Origin: CBDFHB01 sp965250115 | GTDB taxonomy: Bacteria; Acidobacteriota; Vicinamibacteria; Marinacidobacterales; SMYC01 | Direction: 5' to 3' | NCBI GenBank assembly: GCA_965250115.1 | Contig: CBDFNJ010000001.1 | Location: 62,001-126,000 of the forward strand | DNA: 64,000 bases | Part shown: positions 26,247 to 36,260 of the stretch, piece after piece | How the letters are laid out: the number at the start of each line of letters is the position of its first letter | Numbering within the stretch: position 1 is the stretch's first letter | Notes under the pieces: generated by a model | What the model saw: only the letters and a program-made list of their open reading frames with translations | The model's database searches: none | Told to the model about the DNA's origin: nothing | Position numbers and translations under genes: made by a program

Positions 26247-26909
26247 GGGTCTACGCGGATTCGTGTGGGTTGAAGACGGCATTTCTGGGTAATGGCGGAA
26301 GGAATGCCGCCACGATCTTCAGCTTGAGATATTCCTCGTCGCGATAGCCGTAGGCGCGTCGTTGCAGCACACGGATTTTGTTGTTGACCCCTTCAACTAG
26401 GAGGCGCAGACGTTCCATCTCGGCCACCGCCTTGTCCGGCACAGCTTGCCCACATGCGTCGCAAAACGCTAGGTGTAGCGCGAGTTGTTCGCCAGCCAGT
26501 CCAGGTGTTCTACATGCACACCGCCGCACCCAGGACAGTTGACGCGCCAACGCTCGTATTCCAGATAGATCCGCCAGCCTGCCAACGACAGGTCGCGGAC
26601 CCGGCACACTTGCTTGTCATAGCGCCCCCGGCACCGTTGCCCACAGTAAGAGCACACAGCTGTTTTTTTCGCCTCTTGAGCTGGATGACGCGGGCGTATC
26701 GGTCACCGAATAGACCCTTCAATCCGGCACCAACCACGAAACCTGGCAGCGCAAACAGCGAGCGGATCGACTGGGAATTTTTCACTCGGTTAGCCTATCC
26801 TAAAAATGGACCACTTTTCAGCACCTGATGAAGTACTCGATACCTTTTCCACACAATGAGTTACACTGTTTTTCCGTCAGGACTTACCCACACGAATCCG
26901 CGTAGACCC
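26247..26909. mobile_element. Internally deleted ISL3-family element, copy 2 (663 bp)
   Basis: Nearly identical to the element at 9578, with the same 23-bp inverted ends (26247-26269 and 26887-26909) and the same missing DDE core. It differs by a 10-bp deletion in the transposase remnant near 26434 and a few substitutions. The flanks ACTTTTCG and TCTTTTCG agree in seven of eight bases, probably a decayed 8-bp target duplication. It sits in the intergenic space after the class V aminotransferase gene and breaks no gene. Confidence 0.9.
26251..26785 (-). pseudogene. ISL3 transposase remnant (copy 2)
   Basis: Same layout as copy 1 (zinc finger CSYCGQRC, then the tail motif VEGVNNKIRVLQRRAYGYRD). 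A premature stop comes after LANNSRYT and the 10-bp deletion causes another frameshift. It is non-functional, and more decayed than copy 1. Confidence 0.85.
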
Positions 26910-27345
26910 TCTTTTCGTAGCAGGAAACGGATTTCGCCGCTGTACACGCGGAAAATGCAGCCCGTCCCACATTTTCCCATGGTCATTTTCGCTTTAGATC
27001 GTGCCGGATGTTACGCCTCAATCTTGTTCGAGAAAATTGTATTTTTGCTCGACAGGCATGGTAGATTGCGCCGGTATTTGGTCGCCTCAGCTCGGATCTG
27101 CGGGTTATCTATTTGCACCGACTGGGCTAACAAATCGATGACGAGCGCCGATCGAACTGATGTCACCCCCTAATTTGCTGGCTCTCCTGAAACCCGCCGC
27201 CCGGAACTCGTTCGTCGTCCACAGCCGGCATCGAACAAGGAGCCCATCGTTCTGCGGACAACGGCCTGGCTTGTGTATCAAGACGAAGATCGACATATAA
27301 GGGAAGGATGGGCTTTTCTTTGCTAGTCCAAAAGGAGTTTAACAA
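26910..27345 (+). promoter_or_regulatory. 436-bp leader upstream of the GH2 pair
   Basis: No coding pattern seen. It must carry the promoter of the GH2 genes. A weak candidate is TTGTGT (27271-27276) with TATAAG (27296-27301), 19 bp apart. AAAGGAG at 27331-27337 is the ribosome site for the GTG start at 27346. The remainder, directly after the insertion element, shows nothing recognisable. Confidence 0.3.
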
Positions 27346-30225
27346 GTGAGAAAAACGAGCCGCAGAGCTTTTTTGATTCTGTTGGTCTCCACGGGTCTCG
27401 TTTCCGCATTCTTGACAACGAGCGCATGCGCTCCGCGGGATGACAATCCAAGGCAGAAGCTACTCCTGGACGAGGGATGGCGATTCTACCGGGGGAGGGC
27501 AGAGGGATTCACCCCCTTGCCCCGGGGAAAGGCCATCGACAAGTGGCGCTTCAAGACGAGCGAGACGGGCGCAGACGAGGCGAAAGCGATGGCGGCGCCC
27601 GGGCTCGATATCTCCGGTTGGCAGGAGACGGAGCCGGGTAGCGACGTGTTTGGGGGCAAGGAGGGTCTTGCCTGGTTCCGTACGGAGCTCTCAGACTTGC
27701 CGCCCGGACCGACCGGACGGCCCCGGATCTATTTTCAATCGGTGGACGACAACGCGACCGTCTACGTTAACGGAGAGTTAGCCTACTACCATGAGGGCGG
27801 GGACTTCCCCTTCGAGATCAACCTGAACTACACCTGGGAAGATGGCGGGCGGAACGAGATGGCGGTGCTGGTGGAAAACGTCGAGGGGCGCGGCGGCATC
27901 GACGGTGCGGTGCTGTACAACAGGCCGGCCCTGTGGCAAGACGACGCGAAGATGCGGGCGGTGAAGACGGCGGCCGTCGACTTCGACGACAGCGGCTGGG
28001 TAGAGGTCCGGGTTCCCCACGACTTCGTGGTGGGGGGCGAGTTCGACGCCATGGGGGCAGACAAGCCCCAGGGCATAAGGGAAGGCGAGCTCTGGTACGA
28101 CAGGGACCATGGTTTCAAGGCCAAGGGCGTCGGCTGGTACCGCCGCGGCTTCGAGCTCCCGGCCGCGGACGAGGGCAAGCGGATCTGGCTGGAGTTCGAC
28201 GGGGTCTACCGCAACAGCGACGTCTGGGTAAACGGTCATTGGCTCGGTCACCACTGGAGCGGCTACACGGGCTTTTATTACGACATCACCGACGCGGCGA
28301 ACTTCGGCGGGGAGAATGTGGTGACGGTGCGCGCCGACGCGGACTGGGACGAGGGCTGGTGGTACGAGGGCGGCGGCATCTACCGCCACGTCTGGCTAAC
28401 GAAGCTCGACCCCCTGCACGTCGGTCACTGGGGGACCTTCGTCACCTCGCCGGAGGTCACCAACGAGCTGGCGGAGGTCAACATCCAGACGACCGTCGTC
28501 AACGATGGCGCGGAGTCGATGGAGTGCACGCTCACGAGCACGGTTACCGACATCGACGGGAAGACGGTGGTGGAGTCCGTGGCGGAGCAGAGTATCCCGG
28601 CGGGTCAGGAGTACGAATTCAACCAGGACGTCACGATACAAGACCCGACGCTGTGGTCGCTGGAGAATCCTTATTTGTATGCGGTGAAGACTACGGTAAA
28701 AAGCGGCGGGCGCGTCACCGACCGGTACGAGACGCCGCTGGGGGTACGGTATTTCACTTTCGACGGGAACGGCTTCGCCCTCAACGGGAAAAACGTGAAG
28801 ATCAACGGACTCAACTTCCACAGCGACTTCGCAGGAGTGGGGATCGCCCTGCCGGACAGGATCAGCGTTTACAAGATGGAGAAGCTCAAGGAGATGGGTG
28901 CGAACGCCTTTCGCGCCGCGCACAACCCGCATACCCCGGAGGTGCTGGCCGCGGCCGATCGCCTAGGAATACTGGTGATGAATGAAAATCGCCACATGGG
29001 TGATTCGGAGGAGGTGCTCGCCACCGTGGAAGCCATGGTGCGGCGGGACAGGAACCACCCCAGCTTGGTCCTCTATAGCATGTACAACGAGGGGTTGAAG
29101 CAGGGCTACGAGGAGGCAACGAAACAGTATAAGGCGATGCAAGACGTGGTCAAGCGGTGGGACCCCACCCGTCCCACCATCGGGCCCATGGGACCGACCG
29201 GTGGCGCGCGCTCGCCTGAAGAGACCAACTTACTAGCGGGTCTCGCAAACTTGACAGAAGTCATCGATGCCAGGGGTTTTAACCCGCGTAATTACGGCGA
29301 ATACCACGCTGCGAATCCGGACGACCCGATGGTCGCCCTCGAGACCGGCTACGCCCGAACGACGCGCGGGATCTATGCCAGGGACGACGAGAAGGCCTAT
29401 CTCAGCTCCTACGGCACCGGTTCGGCGCGGAGCTGGAGTTCAGTGGCCGAGACGGACTACGTCGCGGGCGGATTCGTCTGGAACGGTATGGATTATCGGG
29501 GCGAGCCCGCTCCCTTTGACTGGCCAGCCGTCACATCACAATACGGTCTCATGGACACCTGCGGTTTCCCCAAGGACGACTACTACGCCTACAAGTCGGT
29601 CTGGAGCGACGAGACCGTCCTTCACCTATTTCCGCACTGGAACTGGGCGGACAGAGACGAAAGCGACCAGACGATCGACGTCCAGTGCTATAGCAACTGC
29701 GAGAGCGTCGAGCTGTTTCTCAACGGGGAGAGCCAGGGACAAAAAGACGTGCAGCCGCACTCGAGCCTATCGTGGAAGGTCGAGTGGGAGCCGGGAGTTC
29801 TGGAAGCCAAGTGCTACCGGGACGGAGAGGTCGTCGCCGAGACCAGGCGAGAGACGGCGGAGGAGCCAGCCGGCATCGCACTCGAGCCCGACCGCTCGAG
29901 CGTCAACGCGGACGGAGAGGACGTCTCCCTGGTGAAAGTCAGAATCCTCGACGCGGAGGGTCGTTTCGTGCCGACCGCGGGGAACGAGGTGCAATTCAGT
30001 CTAGAGGGCCCCGGGGAGATTATCGGCGTGGGGAACGGGGACCCCTCGAGCCACGAGCCGGACAAGGCGGACAAGCGCAGCGCCTTCAACGGCCTGGCCA
30101 TGGTCATCATCCAGGCGACGAAGAAGCCCGGCGTGATCCAGCTGACCGCGGAGTCTTCAGGCCTTCAGACGGCAGTCGTTGAAATAGCGACGGCCAAGGC
30201 GCCGATTCGACCGAGAGTCCCGTGA
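27346..30225 (+). CDS. GH2-family glycosidase (beta-galactosidase-like) lipoprotein, copy A
   Basis: 959 residues starting at GTG with AAAGGAG upstream. The signal ends in the lipobox TSAC (LTTSACAPRDD), so the enzyme is membrane-anchored. Order: N-terminal jelly-roll sugar-binding domain (about 40-370), Ig-like domain, TIM barrel (about 490-760) and C-terminal DUF4982/Ig-like domains. Candidate catalytic residues are Glu582 in MYNEG (acid/base) and Glu666 in ALETGY (nucleophile). GH2 enzymes with this arrangement split beta-galactosides, beta-glucuronides or similar; the specificity cannot be read. It is followed by a near-identical copy that starts just after its stop codon. Confidence 0.92.
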   Translation: MRKTSRRAFLILLVSTGLVSAFLTTSACAPRDDNPRQKLLLDEGWRFYRGRAEGFTPLPRGKAIDKWRFKTSETGADEAKAMAAPGLDISGWQETEPGSDVFGGKEGLAWFRTELSDLPPGPTGRPRIYFQSVDDNATVYVNGELAYYHEGGDFPFEINLNYTWEDGGRNEMAVLVENVEGRGGIDGAVLYNRPALWQDDAKMRAVKTAAVDFDDSGWVEVRVPHDFVVGGEFDAMGADKPQGIREGELWYDRDHGFKAKGVGWYRRGFELPAADEGKRIWLEFDGVYRNSDVWVNGHWLGHHWSGYTGFYYDITDAANFGGENVVTVRADADWDEGWWYEGGGIYRHVWLTKLDPLHVGHWGTFVTSPEVTNELAEVNIQTTVVNDGAESMECTLTSTVTDIDGKTVVESVAEQSIPAGQEYEFNQDVTIQDPTLWSLENPYLYAVKTTVKSGGRVTDRYETPLGVRYFTFDGNGFALNGKNVKINGLNFHSDFAGVGIALPDRISVYKMEKLKEMGANAFRAAHNPHTPEVLAAADRLGILVMNENRHMGDSEEVLATVEAMVRRDRNHPSLVLYSMYNEGLKQGYEEATKQYKAMQDVVKRWDPTRPTIGPMGPTGGARSPEETNLLAGLANLTEVIDARGFNPRNYGEYHAANPDDPMVALETGYARTTRGIYARDDEKAYLSSYGTGSARSWSSVAETDYVAGGFVWNGMDYRGEPAPFDWPAVTSQYGLMDTCGFPKDDYYAYKSVWSDETVLHLFPHWNWADRDESDQTIDVQCYSNCESVELFLNGESQGQKDVQPHSSLSWKVEWEPGVLEAKCYRDGEVVAETRRETAEEPAGIALEPDRSSVNADGEDVSLVKVRILDAEGRFVPTAGNEVQFSLEGPGEIIGVGNGDPSSHEPDKADKRSAFNGLAMVIIQATKKPGVIQLTAESSGLQTAVVEIATAKAPIRPRVP

Positions 30226-33156
30226 TCGGTGGAGGATCGAAAGAGGGCAAAATGAGCGCGAGAACCTTCTTGGTTCTGTTTGTCTCGACGGGTCTCGTTT
30301 CCACATTCTTGACAACGAGCGCATGCGCTCCGCGGGATGACAATCCAAGGCAGAAGCTACTCCTGGACGAGGGATGGCGATTCTACCGGGGGAGGGCAGA
30401 GGGATTCACCCCCTTGCCCCGGGGAAAGGCCATCGACAAGTGGCGCTTCAAGACGAGCGAGAAGGGCGAGGACGAGGCGAAAGCGATGGCGGCGCCCGGG
30501 CTCGATATATCCGGTTGGCAGGAGACGGAGCCGGGTAGCGACGTGTTCGAGGGCAAGGAGGGTCTTGCCTGGTTCCGTACAGAGCTCTCAGACTTGCCGC
30601 CCGGACCGACCGGAAGGCCTCGGATCTATTTTCAATCGGTGGACGACAACGCGACCGTCTACGTCAACGGGAAGTTAGCCTACTACCATGAGGGAGGGGA
30701 CTTCCCGTTCGAGATCAATCTGAACTACACCTGGAATGATGGCGGGCCGAACGAGCTGGCGGTGCTGGTGGAAAACGTCGAGGGGCGTGGCGGCATCGAC
30801 GGTGCGGTGCTGTACAACAGGCCGGCCCTGTGGGCAGACGACCCGAAGATGCGGTCGGTGAAGACGGCGTCCGTCGACTTCGACGACAGCGGCTGGGTAG
30901 AGGTCCGCGTTCCCCACGACTTCGTGGTGGAGGGCGATTTCGACCCCAAGGGGGCGGACAAGCCCCAGGGCATAAGGGAAGGCGAGCTCTGGTACGAAAG
31001 GGACCATGGTTTCAAGCCCAAGGGCGTCGGCTGGTACCGCCGCGGCTTCGAGCTCCCGGCCGCGGACGAGGGCAAGCGGATCTGGCTGGAGTTCGACGGG
31101 GTCTACCGGAATAGCGACGTCTGGGTAAACGGTCATTGGCTCGGTCACCACTGGAGCGGCTACACGGGCTTCTATTACGACATCACCGATGCAGCGAACG
31201 TCGGCGGAGAGAATGTAGTGACGGTGCGCGCCGACGCGGACTGGGACGAGGGCTGGTGGTACGAGGGCGGCGGCATCTACCGCCACGTCTGGCTGACGAA
31301 GCTCGACCCCCTGCACATCGGTCATTGGGGGACCTTCGTCACCACGCCGGAGGTCACCAACGAGCTGGCGGAGGTCAACATCCAAACGACCGTCGTCAAC
31401 GATAGCGCAGAGTCGATGGAGTGCACGCTCACGAGCACGGTCACCGACACCGACGGGAAGACGGTGGCGGAGTCCGTGGCGGAGCAGAGTATCGCGGCGG
31501 GTCAGGAGTACGAGTTCAACCAGGACGTCACGATACAAGACCCGACGCTGTGGTCGCTGGAGAATCCTTATTTGTATGCGGTGAAGACTACGGTAAAAAG
31601 CGGCGGGCGCGTCACCGACCGGTACGAGACGCCGCTGGGGGTACGGTATTTCACTTTCGACGGGAACGGCTTCTCCCTCAACGGGAAACACGTGAAGATC
31701 AACGGAGTCAACCTCCACCATGATTTCGCGGGAGTGGGCGCCGCCCTGCCGGACAGGATCAACGTGTACCGGATAGAGAGGCTCAAAGAGATGGGTACGA
31801 ACGCCTTCCGCGCTGCGCACAACCCGCATACCCCGGAGGTGCTGGACGCGTGCGACCGCCTGGGGATACTGGTGATGAATGAGAATCGCCACATGGGTGA
31901 TTCGGAGGAGGTGCTCGCCACCGTGGAAAGCTTGGTGCGGCGCGACAGGAACCACCCCAGCATCGTCCTCTGGAGCATGTACAACGAGGGTTTGAAGCAG
32001 GGCTACGAGGAGGCAGCGAAACAGTATAAGGCGATGCAAGACGTGGTCAAGCGGTGGGACCCCACCCGTCCCACCATCGGGCCCATGGGACCGACCGGTG
32101 GCGCGCGCTCGCCCGAAGAGACCAATTTATTGAGTCTGGCAAACTTGACAGAAGTCATCGATGTCAGGGGGTTCAACCCGGACAATTACGATGAATACCA
32201 CGCTGCGAATCCGGATAGCGCGATGGTCGCCCTCGAGACCGGCTACGCCCGAACGACGCGCGGAGTCTATGCCAAGGACGACGAGAAGGCCCATCTCAGC
32301 TCCTACGACAACTCTTCCGCGCGGACCTGGCGTATGGTGGCCGAGACGGACTACGTCGCGGGAGGATTCGTCTGGAATGGTATGGACAATCGGGGTGGGC
32401 CCGCTCCCTATGACTGGCCAGCCATCAGCTCACAATTCGGCTTCATGGACACCTGCGGTTTCCCCAAGGACGACTATTACTACTACAAGTCGGCCTGGGC
32501 CGACGAGACCGTCCTTCACCTATTTCCGCACTGGAACTGGGCCGACAGAGAGGAGAGCGACCAGACGATCGACGTCCAGTGCTATAGCAACTGCGAGAGC
32601 GTCGAGCTGTTCCTCAACGGGCAGAGCCAGGGACAAAAAGACCTGGAGCCGTACTCAAGCCTGTCGTGGAAGGTCGAGTGGGAGCCGGGAGTGCTTACGG
32701 CGAAGTGCTACCGGGACGGAGAGGTCGTCGCCGAGACCAGGCGTGAGACGACGGAGGAGCCGGCCGGCATCGCACTCGAGCCCGATCGCTCGAGAGTCAA
32801 CGCGGACGGTGAGGACGTCTCCCTGGTGAAAGTCAGAATCCTCGACGCAGAGGGTCGGTTCGTGCCGACCGCCGGGAACGAGGTGCAATTCAGTCTAGAG
32901 GGCCCCGGGGAGATCATCGGCGTGGGGAACGGGGATCCCTCGAGCCACGAGGCGGACAAGGCGGACAAGCGCCGCGCCTTCAACGGCCTGGCCATGGTCA
33001 TCATCCAGGCGACGAAGAAGCCGGGCGTGATCCAGCTGACCGCAGAGTCTTCAGGCCTTCAGACGGCCGTCGTTGAAATAACGACGGCCAAGGCGCCGAT
33101 TCGACCGAGCGTCCCGTGATTCGGGCCTGAACGGTGGAGGGTCGGAAAGGAGCATA
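27401..33156. repeat. Tandem duplication of the GH2 gene, about 2.9 kb per unit
   Basis: Copy A (about 27401-30251) and copy B (about 30297-33156) are near-identical over the coding region, with scattered substitutions and one codon-sized indel (LLAGLANL versus LLSLANL). The short leader after each copy is also shared: the segments before ATG 30252 and before ATG 33157 both read roughly GGTGGAGG-TCG-AAAG. So the duplicated unit included the downstream leader. Confidence 0.9.
30252..33119 (+). CDS. GH2-family glycosidase (beta-galactosidase-like) lipoprotein, copy B
   Basis: 955 residues, same domain order as copy A and the same lipobox (LTTSACAP). ATG 30252 with AAGAGGG upstream is preferred; a GTG at 30222 overlapping the stop of copy A would add ten residues ahead of the signal peptide. 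Candidate acid/base is Glu579 (MYNEG). Differences from copy A cluster in the barrel loops (for example GVNLHHDFAGVG versus GLNFHSDFAGVG, and YDNSSARTWRMVAE versus YGTGSARSWSSVAE). They could tune substrate choice. Probably transcribed with copy A and the amidase downstream. Confidence 0.92.
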   Translation: MSARTFLVLFVSTGLVSTFLTTSACAPRDDNPRQKLLLDEGWRFYRGRAEGFTPLPRGKAIDKWRFKTSEKGEDEAKAMAAPGLDISGWQETEPGSDVFEGKEGLAWFRTELSDLPPGPTGRPRIYFQSVDDNATVYVNGKLAYYHEGGDFPFEINLNYTWNDGGPNELAVLVENVEGRGGIDGAVLYNRPALWADDPKMRSVKTASVDFDDSGWVEVRVPHDFVVEGDFDPKGADKPQGIREGELWYERDHGFKPKGVGWYRRGFELPAADEGKRIWLEFDGVYRNSDVWVNGHWLGHHWSGYTGFYYDITDAANVGGENVVTVRADADWDEGWWYEGGGIYRHVWLTKLDPLHIGHWGTFVTTPEVTNELAEVNIQTTVVNDSAESMECTLTSTVTDTDGKTVAESVAEQSIAAGQEYEFNQDVTIQDPTLWSLENPYLYAVKTTVKSGGRVTDRYETPLGVRYFTFDGNGFSLNGKHVKINGVNLHHDFAGVGAALPDRINVYRIERLKEMGTNAFRAAHNPHTPEVLDACDRLGILVMNENRHMGDSEEVLATVESLVRRDRNHPSIVLWSMYNEGLKQGYEEAAKQYKAMQDVVKRWDPTRPTIGPMGPTGGARSPEETNLLSLANLTEVIDVRGFNPDNYDEYHAANPDSAMVALETGYARTTRGVYAKDDEKAHLSSYDNSSARTWRMVAETDYVAGGFVWNGMDNRGGPAPYDWPAISSQFGFMDTCGFPKDDYYYYKSAWADETVLHLFPHWNWADREESDQTIDVQCYSNCESVELFLNGQSQGQKDLEPYSSLSWKVEWEPGVLTAKCYRDGEVVAETRRETTEEPAGIALEPDRSRVNADGEDVSLVKVRILDAEGRFVPTAGNEVQFSLEGPGEIIGVGNGDPSSHEADKADKRRAFNGLAMVIIQATKKPGVIQLTAESSGLQTAVVEITTAKAPIRPSVP

Positions 33157-34929
33157 ATGCAGATGGAGGAAGAGTCTTCTGAAGTGCTCACGAACGATCA
33201 AAGATTCGCCGTGAACCGCCGTCGCTTCATAGGGTGCTTCTCCGCGGCAGGCCTCGCTTCGACACTGATGCCTGGTGCGCTCGCTGCGGTAGCCCGAGGC
33301 GCGGAGAGCATCACCATCGAGATGATTGAAGCCGCGCAAGAGATCGCCGGGTTGTCCTTCACGCGCGAAGAGCAAGAGTGGATCGTCCAGAGTCTGAACG
33401 GAGAGAGAAGTCCTATTGCGGCATACGAGACGCTGAGAGCCGCTAACCTTGGCAACAGCACCCAGTCGGCCATCGTCTTCAATCCCGTCCCCGCCGGCAA
33501 GAAGCTCCCGAGCGAGCGAAGACCTCTGAAGAGACAGGAAGTTGATGTCTCGATGCCCGCAACGGACGACGAGTTGGCGTTCCTCCCCGTGACTCATCTA
33601 GCGAAGCTCGTGGAGACCCGTCAAATCAAGCCCACGGAGCTCACCAAACTGTATCTCGCGCGCTTGAAACGCTATGACCCCACGCTCCACTGCGTCGTCA
33701 ATCTCACCGAGGAGCTTGCGCACCGGCAGGCGAAGCGAGCCGAGGAAGAAATTGCCGCGGGCACTTATCGAGGCCCCCTTCATGGAATTCCCTGGGGAGC
33801 GAAAGATCTGCTTGCTGTGCGGGGGACCAAGACGACCTGGGGTGCCTTGCCGTACAAGGATCGGGTCATCGAGACCGACGCCACCGTGTACCGGCGGTTG
33901 ACGGAGGCGGGCGCGATACTGATCGCCAAGCTGTCGTCGGGTGCGCTGGCCGACGGCGATCAGTGGTTTGGAGGACAAACTCGAAACCCTTGGAACACCG
34001 AGCAAGGATCCAGCGGCTCTTCCGCCGGGCCAGGCTCGGCGACGGCGGCCGGCCTGGTGGGCTTTGCCATCGGGACGGAAACCGGCGGGTCCATCATGAG
34101 CCCATCCGCTCGAAACGGGGTCACCGGGCTGCGGCCGACTTTCGGGCGGGTCAGCCGCTACGGAGCCATGGCGCTTGCGTGGACGATGGACAAGATCGGA
34201 CCGATGTGCCGCTCGGCCGAGGATTGCGCGCTCGTCTTCGACGCCATTTACGGACCCGACGGGAAGGACAATACGATCCTCGACGTGCCCTTCAACTGGG
34301 ATGCCACGGCCGACGTGACCAAGCTGCGCGTGGGCTACCGGCGCTCTGCCTTTGAAGGTGAGACCCCCGAGGATCCGGAAAACCCGGAGCGCGCCGCACA
34401 ACGACGCCAGATCCGCACGAATAACGAAGAAGCGTTGCGAGTCATCCGCTCTCTGGGCGTCGAGGTGGTACCCTTCGAGCTACCCGAAGTTCCTATCGAG
34501 GCCCTCGGTTTGATCGAGAGGACGGAAGGGGCGGCAGCCTTCGATGACCCGACACGAAGCGGAACGCTCAACCCTATTAAAGAGCCGCCTGAGAGAAGCC
34601 ATGGACCGGCGGACCACTTCCGTACTGCCCGTTTCGTTCCCGCCGTGGAGTACATTCAGGCCAACCGCCTGCGCATGCGGGTGATAGAAGAAGTGGATGA
34701 AGCCATGTCCGATCTCGACCTCTTCATTTCAGCGGTCGATCAAGGAAGCAGTGTCTACTTGACCAACCTCACCGGTCACCCGGCGATCGCCATGCCCAGT
34801 GGCTTCTTTCAGGGATCGCCCACGAACCTGATGTTTACGGGAAAGCTCTTTGGTGAGTCGGAAATCCTGCTGCTGGCACATGCGTTCCAGGCGAAGACCG
34901 ATCATCACTTGAAGCATCCCAAGCTCTAG
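33157..34929 (+). CDS. Tat-exported amidase-signature enzyme
   Basis: 590 residues. The N-terminal twin-arginine signal (NRRRFIGCFSAAGLAS) directs export of the folded protein. The amidase-signature triad is visible: Lys216 in PWGAKDLLAV, cis-Ser286 in GSSGSSAGPG and nucleophile Ser312 in TGGSIMSP. The first 110 residues form an extra helical N-terminal region not present in GatA-type amidases. AAAGGAG lies upstream of the ATG. Substrate could be a carboxamide or a cell-wall or plant-derived amide; position after two GH2 enzymes hints at breakdown of a glyco-conjugate. Confidence 0.9.
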   Translation: MQMEEESSEVLTNDQRFAVNRRRFIGCFSAAGLASTLMPGALAAVARGAESITIEMIEAAQEIAGLSFTREEQEWIVQSLNGERSPIAAYETLRAANLGNSTQSAIVFNPVPAGKKLPSERRPLKRQEVDVSMPATDDELAFLPVTHLAKLVETRQIKPTELTKLYLARLKRYDPTLHCVVNLTEELAHRQAKRAEEEIAAGTYRGPLHGIPWGAKDLLAVRGTKTTWGALPYKDRVIETDATVYRRLTEAGAILIAKLSSGALADGDQWFGGQTRNPWNTEQGSSGSSAGPGSATAAGLVGFAIGTETGGSIMSPSARNGVTGLRPTFGRVSRYGAMALAWTMDKIGPMCRSAEDCALVFDAIYGPDGKDNTILDVPFNWDATADVTKLRVGYRRSAFEGETPEDPENPERAAQRRQIRTNNEEALRVIRSLGVEVVPFELPEVPIEALGLIERTEGAAAFDDPTRSGTLNPIKEPPERSHGPADHFRTARFVPAVEYIQANRLRMRVIEEVDEAMSDLDLFISAVDQGSSVYLTNLTGHPAIAMPSGFFQGSPTNLMFTGKLFGESEILLLAHAFQAKTDHHLKHPKL

Positions 34930-35020
34930 ATTAGTCGCGGGGGTTTGACACCCCTGGAGGCATCGTTCAGAATCGTCGCCGATCATTTTTCAGCTGGCCG
35001 CCGTTCGGAAGGAGAGACCC

Positions 35021-36238
35021 GTGAAAAAAGCACCGCCGATCACGAGCATCACACGCCGCTCCGCTCTTGGTCACTTTGCCACATTCGTAGCGGCTTCGCC
35101 GCTGGCTGGTCCGAGCGAGGCTTCCCAGGAGAGGGAAAGGCCCGACATCATCTCTCCGCCCATCTACCGCGACGAAATCATGGTGCCGGTCAACCTCCAC
35201 GAGTTCGAGACGGTCGCAAAAAAGACGATCAACAAAGCGGCATACGACTATATCGCCGGCGGAGCAGCAGATGAGCTGACACTACGGGCGAACCGTGAGG
35301 CATTCGGACGTTTCTGGATCCGCCGCCGAGTGATGAAAGACGTCAGCACCATGGACACGTCACTCGAGCTGCTGGGACAGAAGTTGGAGCATCCGATTCT
35401 CCTTGCTCCCGCTTCAGAAAAGCAACTGCTGGATCCGGACGGCGACCGCGTCTCAGCTCGCGCCGCCCGCCACACCAAGTCTATCTACGTCGTAAGCGCG
35501 CTCGATACGATGAACGAGATGAGCCAGGCAGGCGAGGCCCCCACGTGGTGGGCGGCCACTCTGGGACAGCCCACTCAGACGTCGGCTGAGGAATTCGCGA
35601 AGCGCGCCGAGGATTCCGGGGCCGCCGCCATCTGCGTGAGCGTGGACTATCCGTATACGGGGATTCGCGACCGCGACAGTCGCAACAAGTTCGACCTGGA
35701 GTCGATCCGGACGGGCGTCTACTCGACCTCGGGACCACCCAGTGACGGGTTTCAGACTGGCATGCTACAGCCATACACGCCGAGCATGACCTGGGAGTAC
35801 CTGAACTGGCTTCATGGCGCCACACCCTTGCCTGTCGTCGTCAAGGGTATCGTGACCGGCGAGGACGCGCGGCTCGCGGTCGAGCACGGGGCGCAGGCCG
35901 TGGTCGTGTCCAATCACGGTGGACGGACCCTCGACGGCATGTTGGGAACTCTGGACGCCTTGCCGGAGGTGGTGGATGCCGTCGGCGGGAGAGTCCCCGT
36001 GTTGATGGATGGTGGCATCCGTCGCGGCGGAGATATCTTGAAGGCGTTAGGCCTTGGTGCTACGGCGGTTCTGATCGGACGTCCGTACCTGTGGGGATTG
36101 GGTGCGTTCGGACAGGAAGGCGTGCAGCGCGTGGTGGAGTTACTGCGGGGGGAGCTCTTGGTTGCGATGGGCCTGACCTGCATGCCGAATCTGGGATCGA
36201 TCCAGCGCAGTCTGGTGCGACGGGCTTGGACAGCATGA
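35021..36238 (+). CDS. Tat-exported FMN-dependent alpha-hydroxy-acid dehydrogenase-like protein A
   Basis: 405 residues, GTG start with GGAGAG upstream. A twin-arginine signal (TRRSALGHFATFVAASPLAG) is followed by a full alpha-hydroxy-acid oxidase TIM barrel. The C-terminal FMN/active-site region is intact: Lys275 (VVKGI), His299 and Arg302 (SNHGGR), DGGIRRGGDILKALGLGA and IGRPYLWGL. The N-terminal half is divergent: where the family has the QLY motif that binds FMN and substrate, this has PTWWAATLG. It is likely an exported flavin dehydrogenase acting on a 2-hydroxy acid or related compound. The adjacent hexaheme cytochrome is the obvious electron acceptor candidate. Confidence 0.88.
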   Translation: MKKAPPITSITRRSALGHFATFVAASPLAGPSEASQERERPDIISPPIYRDEIMVPVNLHEFETVAKKTINKAAYDYIAGGAADELTLRANREAFGRFWIRRRVMKDVSTMDTSLELLGQKLEHPILLAPASEKQLLDPDGDRVSARAARHTKSIYVVSALDTMNEMSQAGEAPTWWAATLGQPTQTSAEEFAKRAEDSGAAAICVSVDYPYTGIRDRDSRNKFDLESIRTGVYSTSGPPSDGFQTGMLQPYTPSMTWEYLNWLHGATPLPVVVKGIVTGEDARLAVEHGAQAVVVSNHGGRTLDGMLGTLDALPEVVDAVGGRVPVLMDGGIRRGGDILKALGLGATAVLIGRPYLWGLGAFGQEGVQRVVELLRGELLVAMGLTCMPNLGSIQRSLVRRAWTA

Positions 36239-36260
36239 TGGGAGAGACGCACCCTAGACG

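Noticed and set aside
30675..32039. 454-codon open frame antisense to GH2 copy B, and similar long antisense frames in copy A
   Set aside because: Shadow of a GC-rich coding strand. His/Val/Arg-rich, no start context, no family pattern, and the plus-strand GH2 is clearly the gene.
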